From: Verrucomicrobiaceae bacterium
Lineage (GTDB): Bacteria > Verrucomicrobiota > Verrucomicrobiia > Verrucomicrobiales > Akkermansiaceae
Assembly (NCBI GenBank): GCA_027484055.1
Contig: JAIXQH010000054.1
Coordinates: 1-64,000 of the forward strand
Direction: 5' to 3'
DNA: 64,000 nt
Shown here: piece by piece, positions 51,988 through 61,057 of the stretch
Layout of the letters: each line of letters starts with the position of its first letter
Position numbering within the stretch: position 1 is the stretch's first letter
Translations under genes and position numbers: made by a program
The notes under the pieces: model-generated
Database searches by the model: none
Told to the model about the DNA's origin: nothing
Seen by the model: only the letters and a program-made list of their open reading frames with translations

Positions 51988-53025
51988 ATGACTCTTATAA
52001 ATTCGCGATTTGGTTTGGCACTGGTGGCTACGATTTCCTCCGCCGCATTGTCAGGTTCCGTAGCCTCCGCTCAAGCGCTAGGACCTGTCCGCCCCTCCGG
52101 CCCCGTGGAAGTCAATGGCATCGCCGCCAAGGTTAATGGCCACGTCATTACCAAGAACCAGATTTCATTCATGCTGGCCCCCGTTTACGCCCAGCTCTCC
52201 GCCCAATTTCCCCGCCGCGGCCCTCAGTTCGACGCGAAGTTCAAGGAATCCAAGTCCAACATCATTCAAGAACTGGTGGACCGTCAGATCATCCTCGACG
52301 AGTTCAAGCAGCTCGGCGCCTTCATCAAGCCTTACATCATTGACGATGAGGTGAAGCGCCAGATCCGCGAACTCTACAACGGCGACGAAGTCAAATTCCG
52401 TGAAGAACTCAAGCGCAGCCGCCTGACCATGGACGGCTATCGCGAAATGACCAAAGAAAAAATGGTCGTCCAGTCCATGCGTGCCCAGCAGTTTTCGGAC
52501 GCGCCTCCGCCACTGCCTAACGAGATCAGTAAGGAGTACGATGAAATCAAAAAGACCCTTCGCGACGTCTCCAAAGATGTCATCACCTTCCAGAAAATCT
52601 TCATCCCTGCCACCGACGCTGAAAACCCTGCATCCACCCCAGACAGCCAGCTAAGTCTCGCAGAAAGTCTAGCTGCAAAACTCAGCAATGGTGCCGACTT
52701 CACCGAGCTCGCCAAGGCCAACTCGAAAGACGCCTATGCCGAAAACGGTGGTCTCCAAGAAAATGTTCCACGTCCTGACCTCTCTCCAGAATTTGCCTCT
52801 ATCCTCTTCGAAGCCGAGCCTGGAAAAATCGTCGGCCCCCTGATGGATCCCCAAGGCTTCACCCTCGTTAAGCCGGTCAAAATCGAATATGGCCCTGCAC
52901 CAGCTCTCGACGACTCAGTCCGCAGTATGCTCGAAGAGCGCGTCCGCCGCAAAAAGACTTCCCAGCAATACGAGCACTGGATTCAAACGAAGAGGAAACG
53001 CGCGATGATTGACCTCCGCGAGTGA
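51988..53025 (+). CDS. surA: SurA-like periplasmic peptidyl-prolyl isomerase
   Basis: 345 residues with a signal peptide (about 1-28). VNGIAAKVNGHVITKNQISFM starts the SurA N-terminal helical domain; IIQELVDRQIILDEF continues it. A parvulin-like domain covers about 195-300 (ITFQKIFIPATDAENP, AAKLSNGADFTELAKANSKDAYAENGG, ILFEAEPGKIVGPLMDPQGFTLVK). It escorts unfolded outer-membrane proteins. Organisation after mfd suggests a shared transcript. Confidence 0.85.
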   Translation: MTLINSRFGLALVATISSAALSGSVASAQALGPVRPSGPVEVNGIAAKVNGHVITKNQISFMLAPVYAQLSAQFPRRGPQFDAKFKESKSNIIQELVDRQIILDEFKQLGAFIKPYIIDDEVKRQIRELYNGDEVKFREELKRSRLTMDGYREMTKEKMVVQSMRAQQFSDAPPPLPNEISKEYDEIKKTLRDVSKDVITFQKIFIPATDAENPASTPDSQLSLAESLAAKLSNGADFTELAKANSKDAYAENGGLQENVPRPDLSPEFASILFEAEPGKIVGPLMDPQGFTLVKPVKIEYGPAPALDDSVRSMLEERVRRKKTSQQYEHWIQTKRKRAMIDLRE

Positions 53026-53088
53026 CACAACCGACCTTTTGGGATTGTTCAGCCGACTCCCAGCCCATCCCCAGACTCTCCAGCCTTC

Positions 53089-54597
53089 ATGTCGAGCGTT
53101 CTGCGGACCACTAACAACCTAGCGATGACAAGAGATCTAACTGCATACCCGGCATGGCAAGAAGACGATTTAGGAATTCCACTTCCCGACTCTTCGCACG
53201 CCTGCTCAGTCTGCTTGCCAACATGGCAATCCGTGCTCGACTACGAAGAAGGTCGTGAAAAAGTTCTGAAAAAGCTCCGCACCGGTTACCCTCGGTTTTT
53301 TAAACACCCCGTCGTCGAGCGCCTATTCAGCGCGGCCAGGGCCGAAGTCGCTAGCGAGCAGGAAGATGTCATCGTCCTCCCCACCCGCGCCTCCGTCCAG
53401 CGCGCTCACCGCTGGGTCGAGCTTCGCTCAGAATCCGCCGTGCGGATCGCCAGTTTCCACGGACTCCAAGCACTCGTCGTCCCGCTCAAGGCCAAGGCCG
53501 ATGCAGATGCCTACTGGCGCTTCTCCGGCGAAGTCGTAAGCAGCAGGCAGGCGCAAGACTTTCTCGACGGGAAACTCCGCGAAGGTTCGAAGTCACATTT
53601 GCTCTCCAGAGCACTCTCCAAGTTCACCGGTGCCGCTGCAGAGGACACCTTCATCTTCACCAGTGGCATGGCCGCCGTCACTGCCGTGCTCCGTGCTTTA
53701 CCTGGTCTCAGAGAAGGCAAAAAAACACTCCAACTCGAGTTCCCCTATGTGGATTGCTTGAAAGTCCAAGAACTCTTCGGGAACGGCGTGGTCTATCTGA
53801 ATGAAGCCAACGGTGAATCCTTCGACGAGGCACTCATGCGAATCCGCCAAGGCGAATTTGCAGGCGTCTTCACCGAGGTCCCCAGCAATCCTCTACTCGG
53901 CACCGTGGACCTCCACCGCGTGGCCAAGGCCTGTCAAGATGGCTCCACGCCTTTCATCGTCGATGACTCCGCCAGCGGTCCGCTCAACGTAGAAAGCATC
54001 CGCTATGCCGACGTCGTCACCGGCAGCCTCACGAAATGGATTTCTGGCGGTGGCGACGTCATGGCTGGCGTGGCCTCGATCCGGGCCGACTCGCCCCTTG
54101 CCGAGACTTTCCGCGAGTCGCTCAAGACAGATGCCACCGACAGCGCACCCCTCTACATCGCGGATGCCGAAGTCCTGCTCTCCAATATCAAGGGCTACCC
54201 GAAGCGCATGAAAACGGTCAACCAGAACGGCAGCGCCCTCGCCGCCTGGCTCGCCGCTCACCCCGCCGTCGCGGAAGTGTGGCACCCCTCGCTCACCCAC
54301 ACTGCCAACTACGAAGCCGTCATGCGGAAAGGCGGAGGCTACGGCGGGCTCCTATCCTTCATCATCAAGGCTCCCAAGAAGACTCCTAAAGTCTATGACG
54401 CCCTGCGCGTCTGCAAGGGACCAAGCTTCGGCACCTCCTTCACTCTCGTCTGCCCCTACACCCTCCTCGCCCACTATCATGAGTTAGAGTGGGCAGAAGG
54501 CTGCGGCGTCTCGGCGAATCTCCTGCGCGTCTCCTGCGGACTGGAACCGATCGAACAAATCATCGCCGCCTTTGAAGAAGCTCTCTCACACGCCTGA
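53089..54597 (+). CDS. PLP-dependent Cys/Met-metabolism enzyme (cystathionine gamma-synthase-like)
   Basis: 502 residues. An N-terminal extension of about 190 residues (with HACSVCLPTWQSVLDYE) precedes the Cys/Met-metabolism fold: TFIFTSGMAAVTAVLRAL, VFTEVPSNPLLGTVDL, FIVDDSASGPLN and the Schiff-base lysine in VVTGSLTKWISGGGDVMAG. RVSCGLEPIEQII ends the domain. The long N-terminal part is more like fungal cystathionine gamma-synthases than typical bacterial MetB (about 390 residues). Likely in methionine or cysteine synthesis. A later start (MTRDLTAYPAW, 53125) is also possible. Confidence 0.82.
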   Translation: MSSVLRTTNNLAMTRDLTAYPAWQEDDLGIPLPDSSHACSVCLPTWQSVLDYEEGREKVLKKLRTGYPRFFKHPVVERLFSAARAEVASEQEDVIVLPTRASVQRAHRWVELRSESAVRIASFHGLQALVVPLKAKADADAYWRFSGEVVSSRQAQDFLDGKLREGSKSHLLSRALSKFTGAAAEDTFIFTSGMAAVTAVLRALPGLREGKKTLQLEFPYVDCLKVQELFGNGVVYLNEANGESFDEALMRIRQGEFAGVFTEVPSNPLLGTVDLHRVAKACQDGSTPFIVDDSASGPLNVESIRYADVVTGSLTKWISGGGDVMAGVASIRADSPLAETFRESLKTDATDSAPLYIADAEVLLSNIKGYPKRMKTVNQNGSALAAWLAAHPAVAEVWHPSLTHTANYEAVMRKGGGYGGLLSFIIKAPKKTPKVYDALRVCKGPSFGTSFTLVCPYTLLAHYHELEWAEGCGVSANLLRVSCGLEPIEQIIAAFEEALSHA

Positions 54598-54605
54598 GGC
54601 TCGTC

Positions 54606-55130
54606 TCACAATAGTCCGCCCGTCCCCGTCGCTGGACCATCAAGGTATCTTTCGAGAAATCGCCCCCAGATCATCCGCCCCTGAGGCGTGAGCGCTGCCG
54701 TCATTTTCCCCACACAAGGACTGCACATCATCAAAGGCAGCGCCCCCTCGACCAGGCTCCCACCCGAGTCAAATAGCGCAGAAATCCCATAGCCCATCAG
54801 CCCCGACCGCGGCGCACGGCAGGAGACACAATGGTGAAATCGCCCCGTCGCATCAGCGTCGAGCATGAACTCCTTCACCCGTGCCTCCCAATCGATCTGC
54901 GCCTCAAGAAAAGTCCGCACCGCCTGCTTGGAAGCCTCATCCATCGGCTCCATCACCCGTTCCCGGCACGGCTGGCAAATAGCATATTCCATCACACACT
55001 CCTCCCCGACAAACTCCTTGTTCACCAACCAAGGTTCATCGATTTCCACCAAGGGAAGCCGACAGCATACACAAAGCGAAAACGCCTCCCCCGTCTCCTC
55101 CGACGCCAGCCATTCATCCATGGAACGCAT
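54606..55130 (-). CDS. Cysteine-rich hypothetical protein (zinc-ribbon-like)
   Basis: 174 residues I do not recognise. Four CxxC-type pairs, CVCC, CQPC, CVSC and CSPC, are spaced as two potential zinc ribbons: CVCCRLP... CQPCRERV in the first half and CVSCRAP... CSPCVGK in the second. This suggests two similar domains in tandem. Cytoplasmic, no signal. It is convergent with the PLP enzyme gene (9 bases apart). Confidence 0.6.
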   Translation of the reverse strand: MRSMDEWLASEETGEAFSLCVCCRLPLVEIDEPWLVNKEFVGEECVMEYAICQPCRERVMEPMDEASKQAVRTFLEAQIDWEARVKEFMLDADATGRFHHCVSCRAPRSGLMGYGISALFDSGGSLVEGALPLMMCSPCVGKMTAALTPQGRMIWGRFLERYLDGPATGTGGLL

Positions 55131-55317
55131 GCGCGCAGGCTATTCAGGAAATCAGGTGAGGTAAAGCATCTTGAAGCCGCCTACTAGAGGGCAAAGCCCA
55201 AGCCTTTTCTGATCCGTGCACATCCGTTAAAATTTGAGGAATGATTTAGAAATAGTCAATTCCTCCATGTCCGCTGGCCTCCCATTGTGGTCAAAGAACT
55301 CTTCTGAACTTCAAAGA
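55131..55317. other. Intergenic, AT-rich, repeats only
   Basis: Nothing gene-like. The segment contains the phrase ATCCGTGCACATCCGTTAAA, recognisable from intergenic repeats elsewhere. It leads into repeat sequence that has replaced the end of the next small frame. Confidence 0.4.
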
Positions 55318-55503
55318 TCAGAGAATTTCAACCACGGATAGCAGGTTGAACGCAGATAAGATTTTTTCACTGCCAAGCCGCCAAGAGTGCCAAGTTTTTG
55401 AGAGATGGTAGCGAATAACTTCATTCAAATTCCTAGACGTGCCTAGCCAGTAACCGATAAGTTCGAGGCAATTCTCGAAAAGATCTTTGGGGTTCGGCTT
55501 CAA
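55318..55503 (-). CDS. Small hypothetical protein, probably truncated (TTG start)
   Basis: A 61-codon frame whose TTG start overlaps the DUF4279 gene's stop (TTGA), the style of coupled genes. The first 35 residues (KDLFENCLELIGYWLGTSRNLNEVIRYHL) look like ordinary protein. The part from about residue 38 is encoded by intergenic repeat DNA (CTTGGCGGCTTGGCAGTG...). The real gene has therefore probably lost its 3' part. I do not recognise it. Confidence 0.4.
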   Translation of the reverse strand: MKPNPKDLFENCLELIGYWLGTSRNLNEVIRYHLSKTWHSWRLGSEKILSAFNLLSVVEIL

Positions 55504-56225
55504 TCGTCATCGCCACCAAAATATATATCCCACCCTACTTCGATATTAAGCTCAGATAGTCTTTTCATTTGATAAGGGGATAACATTGGTCCTCCGTTTG
55601 CAGACTTAGATACCCAAAACGAAGTAATTTCAAACCGAAAACCTTGCCTCATCATATCATGAATGATGATCTTTTTGTCCTGTATTTGATCAACAATCCA
55701 ATCAATATGACGTCTCGTATCGAAGGACTCCACCTTCTGACTTGAACTTAAGGACCACCTATTGGTGATCGCGGGTCGCCTACCCCCTGCAATCTTCACC
55801 CCCTTAATACTCTGCTCAGTGGGTTCTACATTGAGCAAAGCTGTAACTTCGATAGGTGAAACATCATCGTGCCTAATGTGCAGAGTCGAAAATGTCTCTG
55901 AACATGAGCTGTAGTCATCACGGTAAGTAGGAGTATCCACGCTGGTTTGTCTTAGATTATTGCCGGTCGATTTAGAGACACCAGTTTCCCGAAGTCCTAA
56001 TCCCAGATCCCGACGTGCGTAATTACCGCACCGGGATCCTCGAAAAAATGCACACGAAAGGAGCATACCTTGTTGGTGAGGATTCATGCAGGATTGGGTG
56101 GCTGGCACAATCTTTCTTTGGGGGTTCTCCGCAACGTCGGGTCCATTCAACTTCCCAGACAAATTGACTAATATCTCAACCTGAAACCATACCGATGCGG
56201 GGCTTGCCGTTTGGACCACACGCAT
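55500..56225 (-). CDS. DUF4279 protein
   Basis: The C-terminal 130 residues fit DUF4279: ETFSTLHIRHDDVSPIEVTALLNVEPTEQ, NRWSLSSSQKVES, HIDWIVDQI, FRFEITSFWVSKSANGGPMLSPYQMKRLSEL and a final WDIYFG. The frame is open for 241 codons, but the first 100 residues lack family resemblance and are rich in Arg and Ser; the true start may be near 55900. DUF4279 proteins are small orphans with immunity-like features. AT-richer than neighbours. Confidence 0.6.
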   Translation of the reverse strand: MRVVQTASPASVWFQVEILVNLSGKLNGPDVAENPQRKIVPATQSCMNPHQQGMLLSCAFFRGSRCGNYARRDLGLGLRETGVSKSTGNNLRQTSVDTPTYRDDYSSCSETFSTLHIRHDDVSPIEVTALLNVEPTEQSIKGVKIAGGRRPAITNRWSLSSSQKVESFDTRRHIDWIVDQIQDKKIIIHDMMRQGFRFEITSFWVSKSANGGPMLSPYQMKRLSELNIEVGWDIYFGGDDD

Positions 56226-56340
56226 TTCACCGCTGTTTCAAACACTCGCAGCCTAAAATCACTGCCCATGCATGTCGCGGGTTGCGCCGTTGCTTGATCT
56301 TGTTACCCTTTGGCCGCTCCCTAGCACTTTTCTCTCCTAC

Positions 56341-57543
56341 ATGATCGGCCTCGCTCTTAAAATGCTCTTCGGTGATACCGCGAAATATCTCATGCTCGTC
56401 GCGGGTTTGTTTTTTGCCACCTTTCTCATCGTGCAACAGGCCTCGGTCTTTTGCGGCTTAATGCGCTGGACGACCGCCACGCTGAAAAACGTCGCCGCTC
56501 CCATCTACGTCGTCGAAGAACGCGTGGACCAAGTCAACGAAACCAACCCCATGCGCGACACCGACGTCGCCCGCATTCGCTCCATCTCCGCTGTGCGTTG
56601 GGCGATGCCGCTCTACTCCGGCATCCAGCGCGTCCGCCTAGGCGATGGTTCATTTAAAACGGTCCAGCTCATCGGCATCGACGCCGCTTCACTCGCCGGT
56701 GCGCCGGGCCGGATGATCGAGGGAAATCTGGAAGATCTCCGCCTGCCGAATACCGTGGTCATCGACGAACTCGCCACCGAGCGCCTCTCTTCCAACCCCA
56801 AGGATCCCAGCACGAAAATCAAGATCGGCGACCAATTTGAAATCAACGACGTCGAGGCCCGCGTCGTCGGGATCTGCCAAGCAATGCGCTCATTCACCGG
56901 TGGCCCCTACATCTGGACGACCTACGAGCGCGCACTTTCTTACACCCCTTCCTCACGGAAAATGCTTTCCGCCGTCATCGCCGCACCCATCGCAGGCATG
57001 ACCCCCGACCAAGCCGCCGCCCAGATCGAGCGGGAAACGGGCCTCCGCGCCTACGTCAACCAAGACTTCGGTGCCAACCCACGCGACATCGCCACCCCGA
57101 AAGGCAATAAATACGGCGACTTCAACACCTCGACCGTCTGGTGGTATGTCAAAAATACCGGCATCCCCATTTCCTTCGGCACCACTGTCGTCATCGGCTT
57201 CATCGTAGGCATCGCCATCGCCTGCCAGACCTTTTACGCCTTCGTGCTGGATAATTTGAAGCACCTCGGAGCCCTCAAGGCCATGGGCATGTCGAACTTC
57301 CGCCTCAGCATCATGCTCATCGTGCAAGCGGTCACCGTCGGCCTCATCGGCTTCGGCCTTGGCCTTCTCGCCACCGCAGGATTTGCCAACGGCGCCATCG
57401 CCAACGGCCAGCCGCCCTTCTACATGCCCTGGCAAATCCCCGTCGCGGCCTTCTTTGCCATCCAGCTCATTTGCATGCTGGCTGCTCTGATGGGCATCAT
57501 CCGCCTTAGCCTCTACGAACCCGCAATGGTCTTCCGTGCCTGA
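56341..57543 (+). CDS. ABC exporter permease (FtsX/DevC-like)
   Basis: 400 residues from MIGLALKMLFGDTAKYL. One membrane helix near the N-terminus (about 17-37), a periplasmic domain of about 220 residues, and three helices in the C-terminal half, with the FtsX-like QTFYAFVLDNLKHLGALKAMGMSNFRL. This is the DevC/MacB-permease plan. An upstream start adds 23 residues not needed for the fold. Overlaps the ATPase gene by 8 bases, so coupled. Confidence 0.87.
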   Translation: MIGLALKMLFGDTAKYLMLVAGLFFATFLIVQQASVFCGLMRWTTATLKNVAAPIYVVEERVDQVNETNPMRDTDVARIRSISAVRWAMPLYSGIQRVRLGDGSFKTVQLIGIDAASLAGAPGRMIEGNLEDLRLPNTVVIDELATERLSSNPKDPSTKIKIGDQFEINDVEARVVGICQAMRSFTGGPYIWTTYERALSYTPSSRKMLSAVIAAPIAGMTPDQAAAQIERETGLRAYVNQDFGANPRDIATPKGNKYGDFNTSTVWWYVKNTGIPISFGTTVVIGFIVGIAIACQTFYAFVLDNLKHLGALKAMGMSNFRLSIMLIVQAVTVGLIGFGLGLLATAGFANGAIANGQPPFYMPWQIPVAAFFAIQLICMLAALMGIIRLSLYEPAMVFRA

Positions 57544-58288
57544 TTCCTCCTCATCTTCTGACATCGTTATCGACGCCCGCGCCGTGGAGAAATCCTTTGG
57601 CGACGGCTCCGACCGCATCCACGTGCTCAAAAAGGTCAATTTCCAAGCGCGCACCGGGGAAATCACCATGCTGGTCGGCCCCTCGGGTTGTGGAAAAACC
57701 ACCCTCCTCAGCGCCATCGCCGGGACGATGCGCATCGACGCGGGTGACATCTCCGTCTTCGGCAGTGATCTGGTAAAAATGTCCGGCGGTGCACTCACCC
57801 GCTTCCGCGCCAAGAAAATCGGCTTCATCTTCCAGCAGTTCAACCTCATCCCCACCCTCACCGTCGCCGAGAACGTCGGCGTCCCGCTCCTCATCCAGGG
57901 TGTCTCCGCCAGCAAAGCCCTCAAACGCTCCCGCGAAATCCTCGAACAAGTCGGTCTCGGCACCCGCTGGAAAGACCGCCCCAACAAGCTCTCCGGCGGC
58001 CAGCAGCAGCGAGTCGCGATCGCTCGCGCCCTCGTCCACCAACCACCACTGGTCATTTGTGACGAGCCCACCGCCGCGCTCGACGCCCAGAACGGGGAAA
58101 TCGTCATGGACCTTTTCCGCCAAGTCGCCCGCTCGCCAGACCGCGCCGTCATCATCGTCACCCACGACAACCGCATTTTCTCCTACGCCGACCGCATCGC
58201 CCGCATGGACGATGGCGAAATCGTCGAAGTTAAAGAACAAGCCACCGACTCCGCCCCAGAATTCCAGCACGAACACGCCCTTGAATAA
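57536..58288 (+). CDS. ABC exporter ATPase (DevA/LolD-like)
   Basis: 250 residues, GTG start (overlapping the permease end by 8 bases). Walker A GPSGCGKTTLLS, Q-loop FQQFNLIPTLTV, signature LSGGQQQRVAIARAL, Walker B LVICDEPTAALD and the switch histidine in VIIVTHDNRI are all present. It powers the neighbouring permease. Confidence 0.93.
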   Translation: MPDSSSSSDIVIDARAVEKSFGDGSDRIHVLKKVNFQARTGEITMLVGPSGCGKTTLLSAIAGTMRIDAGDISVFGSDLVKMSGGALTRFRAKKIGFIFQQFNLIPTLTVAENVGVPLLIQGVSASKALKRSREILEQVGLGTRWKDRPNKLSGGQQQRVAIARALVHQPPLVICDEPTAALDAQNGEIVMDLFRQVARSPDRAVIIVTHDNRIFSYADRIARMDDGEIVEVKEQATDSAPEFQHEHALE

Positions 58289-58299
58289 GGCCACACCCC

Positions 58300-59268
58300 A
58301 TGAACTTCCTTTCTAAACTCCTCCGCTACGGCAGCATTGCTGCGGCCATTTTCGGCCTCGTCGCCATCATCCTCGTCTCCCGCACCCAAGCCGAGCGGCA
58401 AATGCCTCCCGCAGGTGACCCACCAGTCTCGCCACCCGCCAAGCCCTACCCACAAGCCGTCGCCGCCACCGGCATCCTCGAAGCACTCAGCGAGAACGTC
58501 GCCATCGGCGTCCCCCTCTCCGGCCTCGTCAGCGAAGTCACCGTCAAGGTCAACGATGTCGTCAAAAAAGACCAAGTCCTCTTCAAACTCGACCACCGCG
58601 ATCTCCAGGCCGACTTCCTCTCCACTCAAGCCCAGCAGGAAATCCACCGCGCCCAGATCACCGTCAACCAAGCGCAACTCGCCAAACTGCAGTCCCAACT
58701 CGCTCGACTCACCGCCGTCACCGACACCCGTGCCGTGAGCCAAGACGACCTTGAAAATCGCCAGCAAGACGTGCTCGTCGCCCAGGCTCAACTCACCGCC
58801 GCACGCGCCCAGCTCACCGCTTCCGAGATTTCACTCCAGCGCATCACCCTCCTCATCGAGCGCCTCACCATCCGCGCGCCTCGTGACGGCAGCATCATCC
58901 AGGTCAATGTCCGCGCCGGCGAGTTCGCCGCCACCTCGCCCAAGAACCCCGCCATCCTCCTCGGCGATACCGAAAAACTCCAAGTCCGCGCCGACATCGA
59001 CGAGCAGAACGCCGCTCGCATCCGCCAAGGCCAGCCCGCTTATGGCTATCTAAAAGGCGACCCCAAAATCACCTTTCCCCTCACCTTCATCCGCATCGAG
59101 CCCTACGTCATCCCCAAGACCTCCCTCACCGGAGCCAGCACCGAGCGGGTCGATACCCGCGTCCTCCAAGTCATCTACTCCCTCACCCGCCCCACCGATC
59201 CTCCGCTTTACGTCGGTCAGCAAGTTGACGTATTCATCGAGGCACCCGACCGGATCAAAACACCATGA
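58300..59268 (+). CDS. HlyD/MacA-type membrane fusion protein
   Basis: 322 residues. An N-terminal membrane anchor (about 8-28) precedes a lipoyl/hairpin region: VAIGVPLSGLVSEVTVKVNDVVKKDQVLFKLD, a coiled-coil helix pair rich in Gln and Ala (about 105-190) and IRAPRDGSIIQVNVRAGE. It bridges the ABC permease to the outer-membrane channel. Its stop overlaps the TolC-like gene (ATGA). Confidence 0.9.
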   Translation: MNFLSKLLRYGSIAAAIFGLVAIILVSRTQAERQMPPAGDPPVSPPAKPYPQAVAATGILEALSENVAIGVPLSGLVSEVTVKVNDVVKKDQVLFKLDHRDLQADFLSTQAQQEIHRAQITVNQAQLAKLQSQLARLTAVTDTRAVSQDDLENRQQDVLVAQAQLTAARAQLTASEISLQRITLLIERLTIRAPRDGSIIQVNVRAGEFAATSPKNPAILLGDTEKLQVRADIDEQNAARIRQGQPAYGYLKGDPKITFPLTFIRIEPYVIPKTSLTGASTERVDTRVLQVIYSLTRPTDPPLYVGQQVDVFIEAPDRIKTP

Positions 59269-60692
59269 AATCTCCTTTTATCCTCCTTTTTCCAGCGGCC
59301 CTCATCCTCAGCGCCTGCAAGCTGGGGCCAGATTTCCAGCTCCCCGGACTCACCCACTCCGCCAAGTGGAAAGAAGCCACCGCCACCGCCACCTCCCCCA
59401 CCCGCCTCCCTGACGCTTGGTGGCGACTCTTTAACGACAGTGACTTAAATCAACTCACCCAGCGCGCCCTCCAGAATAACAACGACCTCGCCGCCGCGAA
59501 AGCCCGCTTCGACACCGCCCGCGCCCTCGTCGGCCTTGATCGCGCCCGCCTCTTCCCCACTCTCAACCTCAACGGCTCTGATTCCACCGTTCGCGCCTCC
59601 CAAGCCGGTGTCGCCGCCAATCTCCCGCCCGGAGTCTCCATCGACCTCGAACAACGCCGCTATCGCGCCACCTTCGACCTCGCCTATGACCCCGACCTCT
59701 GGGGCCGGAACAAACGCCTGCTAGAAGCCTCCTCAGCAACCGCCGCTGCCAGTGAAGCCCTGCTCGACTCCCAACGCCTCGGCACCGCCAGCGAAGTCGC
59801 CCGCCAGTATTTCCTCCTCCGTGGTCTCGATGCCCAAGAGTCCGTGCTGAACGACACCGTAAAAAGCCGCAAAGACGAACTCGAAATCCAACAGTCAAAG
59901 ACCGACGCCGGCCTCATCGACGGGCTCTCCACCAGCCGCGCCCGCACCGAGCTAGAACTCGCCCACAACGACCTCTCCTCCATCCAGCGCCAGCGTGGCT
60001 CCGCCGAACACGCACTCGCCGTCCTCTGCGGTGCCGCCCCTTCTGATTTCAGCATTCCTGCCAAAATCACCGCCAGCGCCATGCCCACCATCCGCCCCGG
60101 CCTCCCCGCCGAGGTTCTCAACCGCCGCCCAGACGTCCGCGCCGCCGAGCAGACCCTCCGCGCCGCCAGCGCCCGCATCGGCGTGGCAAAGGCCGCGTTT
60201 TATCCGAATTTCAACCTCACCTCCGGCCTAGGTTTTGAGTCACTCGACATCAAAGATTTCCTCAACTGGGAAAACCGCGTGCTCTCGCTCGGCGCTGGAC
60301 TCGCCGCCCCCATCTTCGACGGCGGCAGCAACCGCGCGAACTACCAAGCCGAGCTAAGCCGCTACCAAGAAGCCCTCGCCGCCTACCGCCAAGCCCTCCT
60401 CATCGCCCTCCGCGAGGTCGAAGACGCACTCGTCGATCTGAAAGGCCTCACCACCTCCCACGCAGCCCTCAGCCGCGCCCTCACCAGCGCCCGAGACACC
60501 AAGGCCATCGCCCAAGAACGCTTCGACAAAGGCCTCACCAGCTACCTCGAAGTCGTCGATTCCGACCGCAGCATCCTCCAAATCCGCCTCACACTCAGCG
60601 AGAACGACTCCCAACAACGCATCACCCTCACCGCCCTCGCCAAAGCACTCGGCGGCGGCTGGAGCGGAAAAAGTGTAGCGTCGCGTCTATGA
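59265..60692 (+). CDS. TolC/NodT-type outer-membrane efflux lipoprotein
   Basis: 475 residues with a lipobox (LILSACKLGPDF). DAWWRLFNDSDLNQLTQRALQNNNDL, two repeats of the OEP helical barrel, VLNRRPDVRAAEQTL and the last repeat (ERFDKGLTSYLEVVDSDRSIL) are characteristic. It gives the exporter its own exit channel. The four genes form a single coupled operon: permease, ATPase, fusion protein, channel. Substrate unknown; a MacAB-like or DevBCA-like lipid/peptide exporter is likely. Confidence 0.93.
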   Translation: MKSPFILLFPAALILSACKLGPDFQLPGLTHSAKWKEATATATSPTRLPDAWWRLFNDSDLNQLTQRALQNNNDLAAAKARFDTARALVGLDRARLFPTLNLNGSDSTVRASQAGVAANLPPGVSIDLEQRRYRATFDLAYDPDLWGRNKRLLEASSATAAASEALLDSQRLGTASEVARQYFLLRGLDAQESVLNDTVKSRKDELEIQQSKTDAGLIDGLSTSRARTELELAHNDLSSIQRQRGSAEHALAVLCGAAPSDFSIPAKITASAMPTIRPGLPAEVLNRRPDVRAAEQTLRAASARIGVAKAAFYPNFNLTSGLGFESLDIKDFLNWENRVLSLGAGLAAPIFDGGSNRANYQAELSRYQEALAAYRQALLIALREVEDALVDLKGLTTSHAALSRALTSARDTKAIAQERFDKGLTSYLEVVDSDRSILQIRLTLSENDSQQRITLTALAKALGGGWSGKSVASRL

Positions 60693-60739
60693 CCGTGGCG
60701 CTTCACCCTCCTCCGCCGGGGGCTCTGCTTCAGTGAAAA

Positions 60740-61057
60740 GTTTCACCGCAGAGCCGCAAAAGCCGCAAAAGCCGCAAAAGCCGCAAAAGCCGCAAAGGAG
60801 CGCAAAGGGGCGCAAAGCAGAATTGAGGGATTCAAACGAAACGCGGAGGCGGGGAGGTCGCGGAGAGATTCGCGGAGGTGTTTGATCTCCCATCCCCTAT
60901 CCATCTCTCAAAACTTGTCGTCCTTCCCCCCTTGGCGGTTTGTCCAATAGGCAAGTTTCCTCATTTCTTGGCGATCCATGCACAAAGCGGGCAGAGGCCG
61001 CTTCTCCGTATTTCCTCCGCGTCCCTTCGCGACCTTTGCGGCTCTGCGGTGAACTTT
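60740..61057. repeat. Long inverted repeat with 9-base tandem copies
   Basis: The arm 60742-60760 (TTCACCGCAGAGCCGCAAA-like) is the inverse of 61036-61054; a second pair (about 60838-60862 with 61013-61034) is nested inside. Five tandem copies of GCCGCAAAA run from 60753 to 60797. Between the arms there is no convincing gene. The rest of the 60693-61441 gap is non-coding, with the AT-rich patch 61130-61440 upstream of the next gene. Confidence 0.7.

Noticed and set aside
56953-58176. A 407-codon minus-strand frame opposite the ABC permease and ATPase
   Set aside because: Its sense strand encodes clear Walker and signature motifs; the antisense product shows no domain.
60753-60797. Tandem GCCGCAAAA copies as a possible CRISPR array
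   Set aside because: Units are adjacent without spacers and belong to an inverted intergenic repeat.
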